A stretch of DNA of 64,000 nt from assembly GCF_041429785.1 (NCBI RefSeq), contig NZ_CP163423.1, forward strand, positions 744,001 to 808,000, in the 5' to 3' direction. Positions 63,730 to 64,000 of the stretch are shown piece by piece. Source of the DNA: Fretibacter rubidus (GTDB taxonomy: Bacteria; Pseudomonadota; Alphaproteobacteria; Caulobacterales; Maricaulaceae). The position numbers and the translations under genes were made by a program. Within the stretch, counting starts at the first letter, position 1. Each line of letters opens with the position of its first letter. The notes below the pieces were generated by a model that worked only from the letters and a program-made list of their open reading frames with translations, was not told the origin of the DNA and did no database searches.

Positions 63730-64000
63730 ATGATTGATAAGAGCAAACTCGCAGAGGCTAACGCTGCGCATGCGGATAACCTTCAACACGATTACGACGC
63801 TCTGGGCGCTCACTTAGCACGGCGCGGCGTGGATATTGCGGATGTCCTTGAAAAGGCATGCGAATTTGCTGTTGCAGTCCCAAGCTGGGGGGCAGGGACT
63901 GGCGGCACACGCTTTGCCCGTTTTCCCGGGAAATCAGAACCTCGGAATATATTTGAAAAACTCGAAGATTGCGCCGTTATCAATGATCTTGTCTGCATTA
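63730..64000 (+). CDS. rhaI: L-rhamnose isomerase, N-terminal part (cut by window end)
   Basis: The first 90 residues of an isomerase converting L-rhamnose to L-rhamnulose. The opening DYDALGAHLARRGVDIADV and VAVPSWGAGTGGTRFARFPG match the RhaI type of alphaproteobacteria, which is distinct from E. coli RhaA. ATG 63730 lies 36 bases after rhaD, so they are one operon. The frame stays open to the window edge. Confidence 0.85.
   Translation, partial: MIDKSKLAEANAAHADNLQHDYDALGAHLARRGVDIADVLEKACEFAVAVPSWGAGTGGTRFARFPGKSEPRNIFEKLEDCAVINDLVCI

Noticed and set aside
20883..64000. Pectin (rhamnogalacturonan I) as the substrate
   Set aside because: GH105, GH106 and KduD would fit, but three sulfatases and BNR_4 proteins and the lack of PL1, PL9, PL11 or GH28 favour a sulfated algal polymer. 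It remains an alternative.
1..64000. CRISPR arrays, complete insertion sequences and prophage genes
   Set aside because: No regularly spaced repeats, transposase or phage structural genes were seen.

Overview
The window looks like the chromosome of a marine, stalked or holdfast-forming alphaproteobacterium of the Caulobacterales (Hyphomonadaceae, Maricaulaceae or Robiginitomaculaceae type). The evidence is a PAS_5 protein, a DUF6456 protein, a PleC/DivJ-like kinase, DUF1491, and a gene cluster in the order of the Caulobacter holdfast (hfs) locus. The assignment rests on protein resemblance only; no database was searched.

Bases 1-9943 are mostly core genes: a PAS_5 sensor, a DnaA-domain-IV-like protein overlapping a DUF6456 protein, sufE, a membrane histidine kinase, an orphan BcsB-like periplasmic protein, DUF1491, prfC and a small Sel1-like protein. 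Bases 9982-19663 hold a holdfast-type polysaccharide cluster. It contains export lipoprotein HfsD, chain-length protein HfsA (broken by a frameshift near 12290), the ParA-like HfsB, and a minus-strand run hfsE-hfsF-hfsG-hfsH plus one extra glycosyltransferase. No Wzy polymerase (HfsC) is visible. A tRNA-Ser(GCT) at 20034-20124 follows, then about 750 bases of gene debris with a long hairpin and a tandem 12-base repeat. This looks like the scar or edge of an integrated element.

From 20883 to the right end the window is one large polysaccharide utilisation locus. I read it as directed at ulvan or a very similar sulfated rhamnose-uronic acid-xylose polymer of green algae. It encodes two TonB-dependent receptors, two BNR_4 propeller proteins (candidate lyases), a GH105 unsaturated uronyl hydrolase, a GH106 rhamnosidase, two GH3 and one GH43 glycosidases, a DUF5060 protein, three FGly-type sulfatases, DUF4861, a complete TRAP transporter and an NCS1-type permease. 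Downstream metabolism includes a KduD-type dehydrogenase with an RpiB-fold isomerase (unsaturated uronate route), and RhaM, a rhamnulokinase-like kinase, bifunctional RhaD and the start of RhaI (rhamnose route). One FadR-type GntR regulator is present. A DUF1501/DUF1800 pair sits inside the locus with no assigned job.

The proposed flow is as follows. Receptors import oligomers. Lyases, sulfatases and glycosidases with lipoprotein or Tat signals trim them at the cell surface or in the periplasm. The TRAP and NCS1 systems bring in sugars. Unsaturated uronate goes towards 2-keto-3-deoxygluconate, and rhamnose towards dihydroxyacetone phosphate and lactaldehyde or lactate. The most striking new signal is a spaced motif, AATCAT-N5-TGC-N5-TGC-TCAT. 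It occurs once in each of seven promoter regions across this locus and probably defines its regulon.
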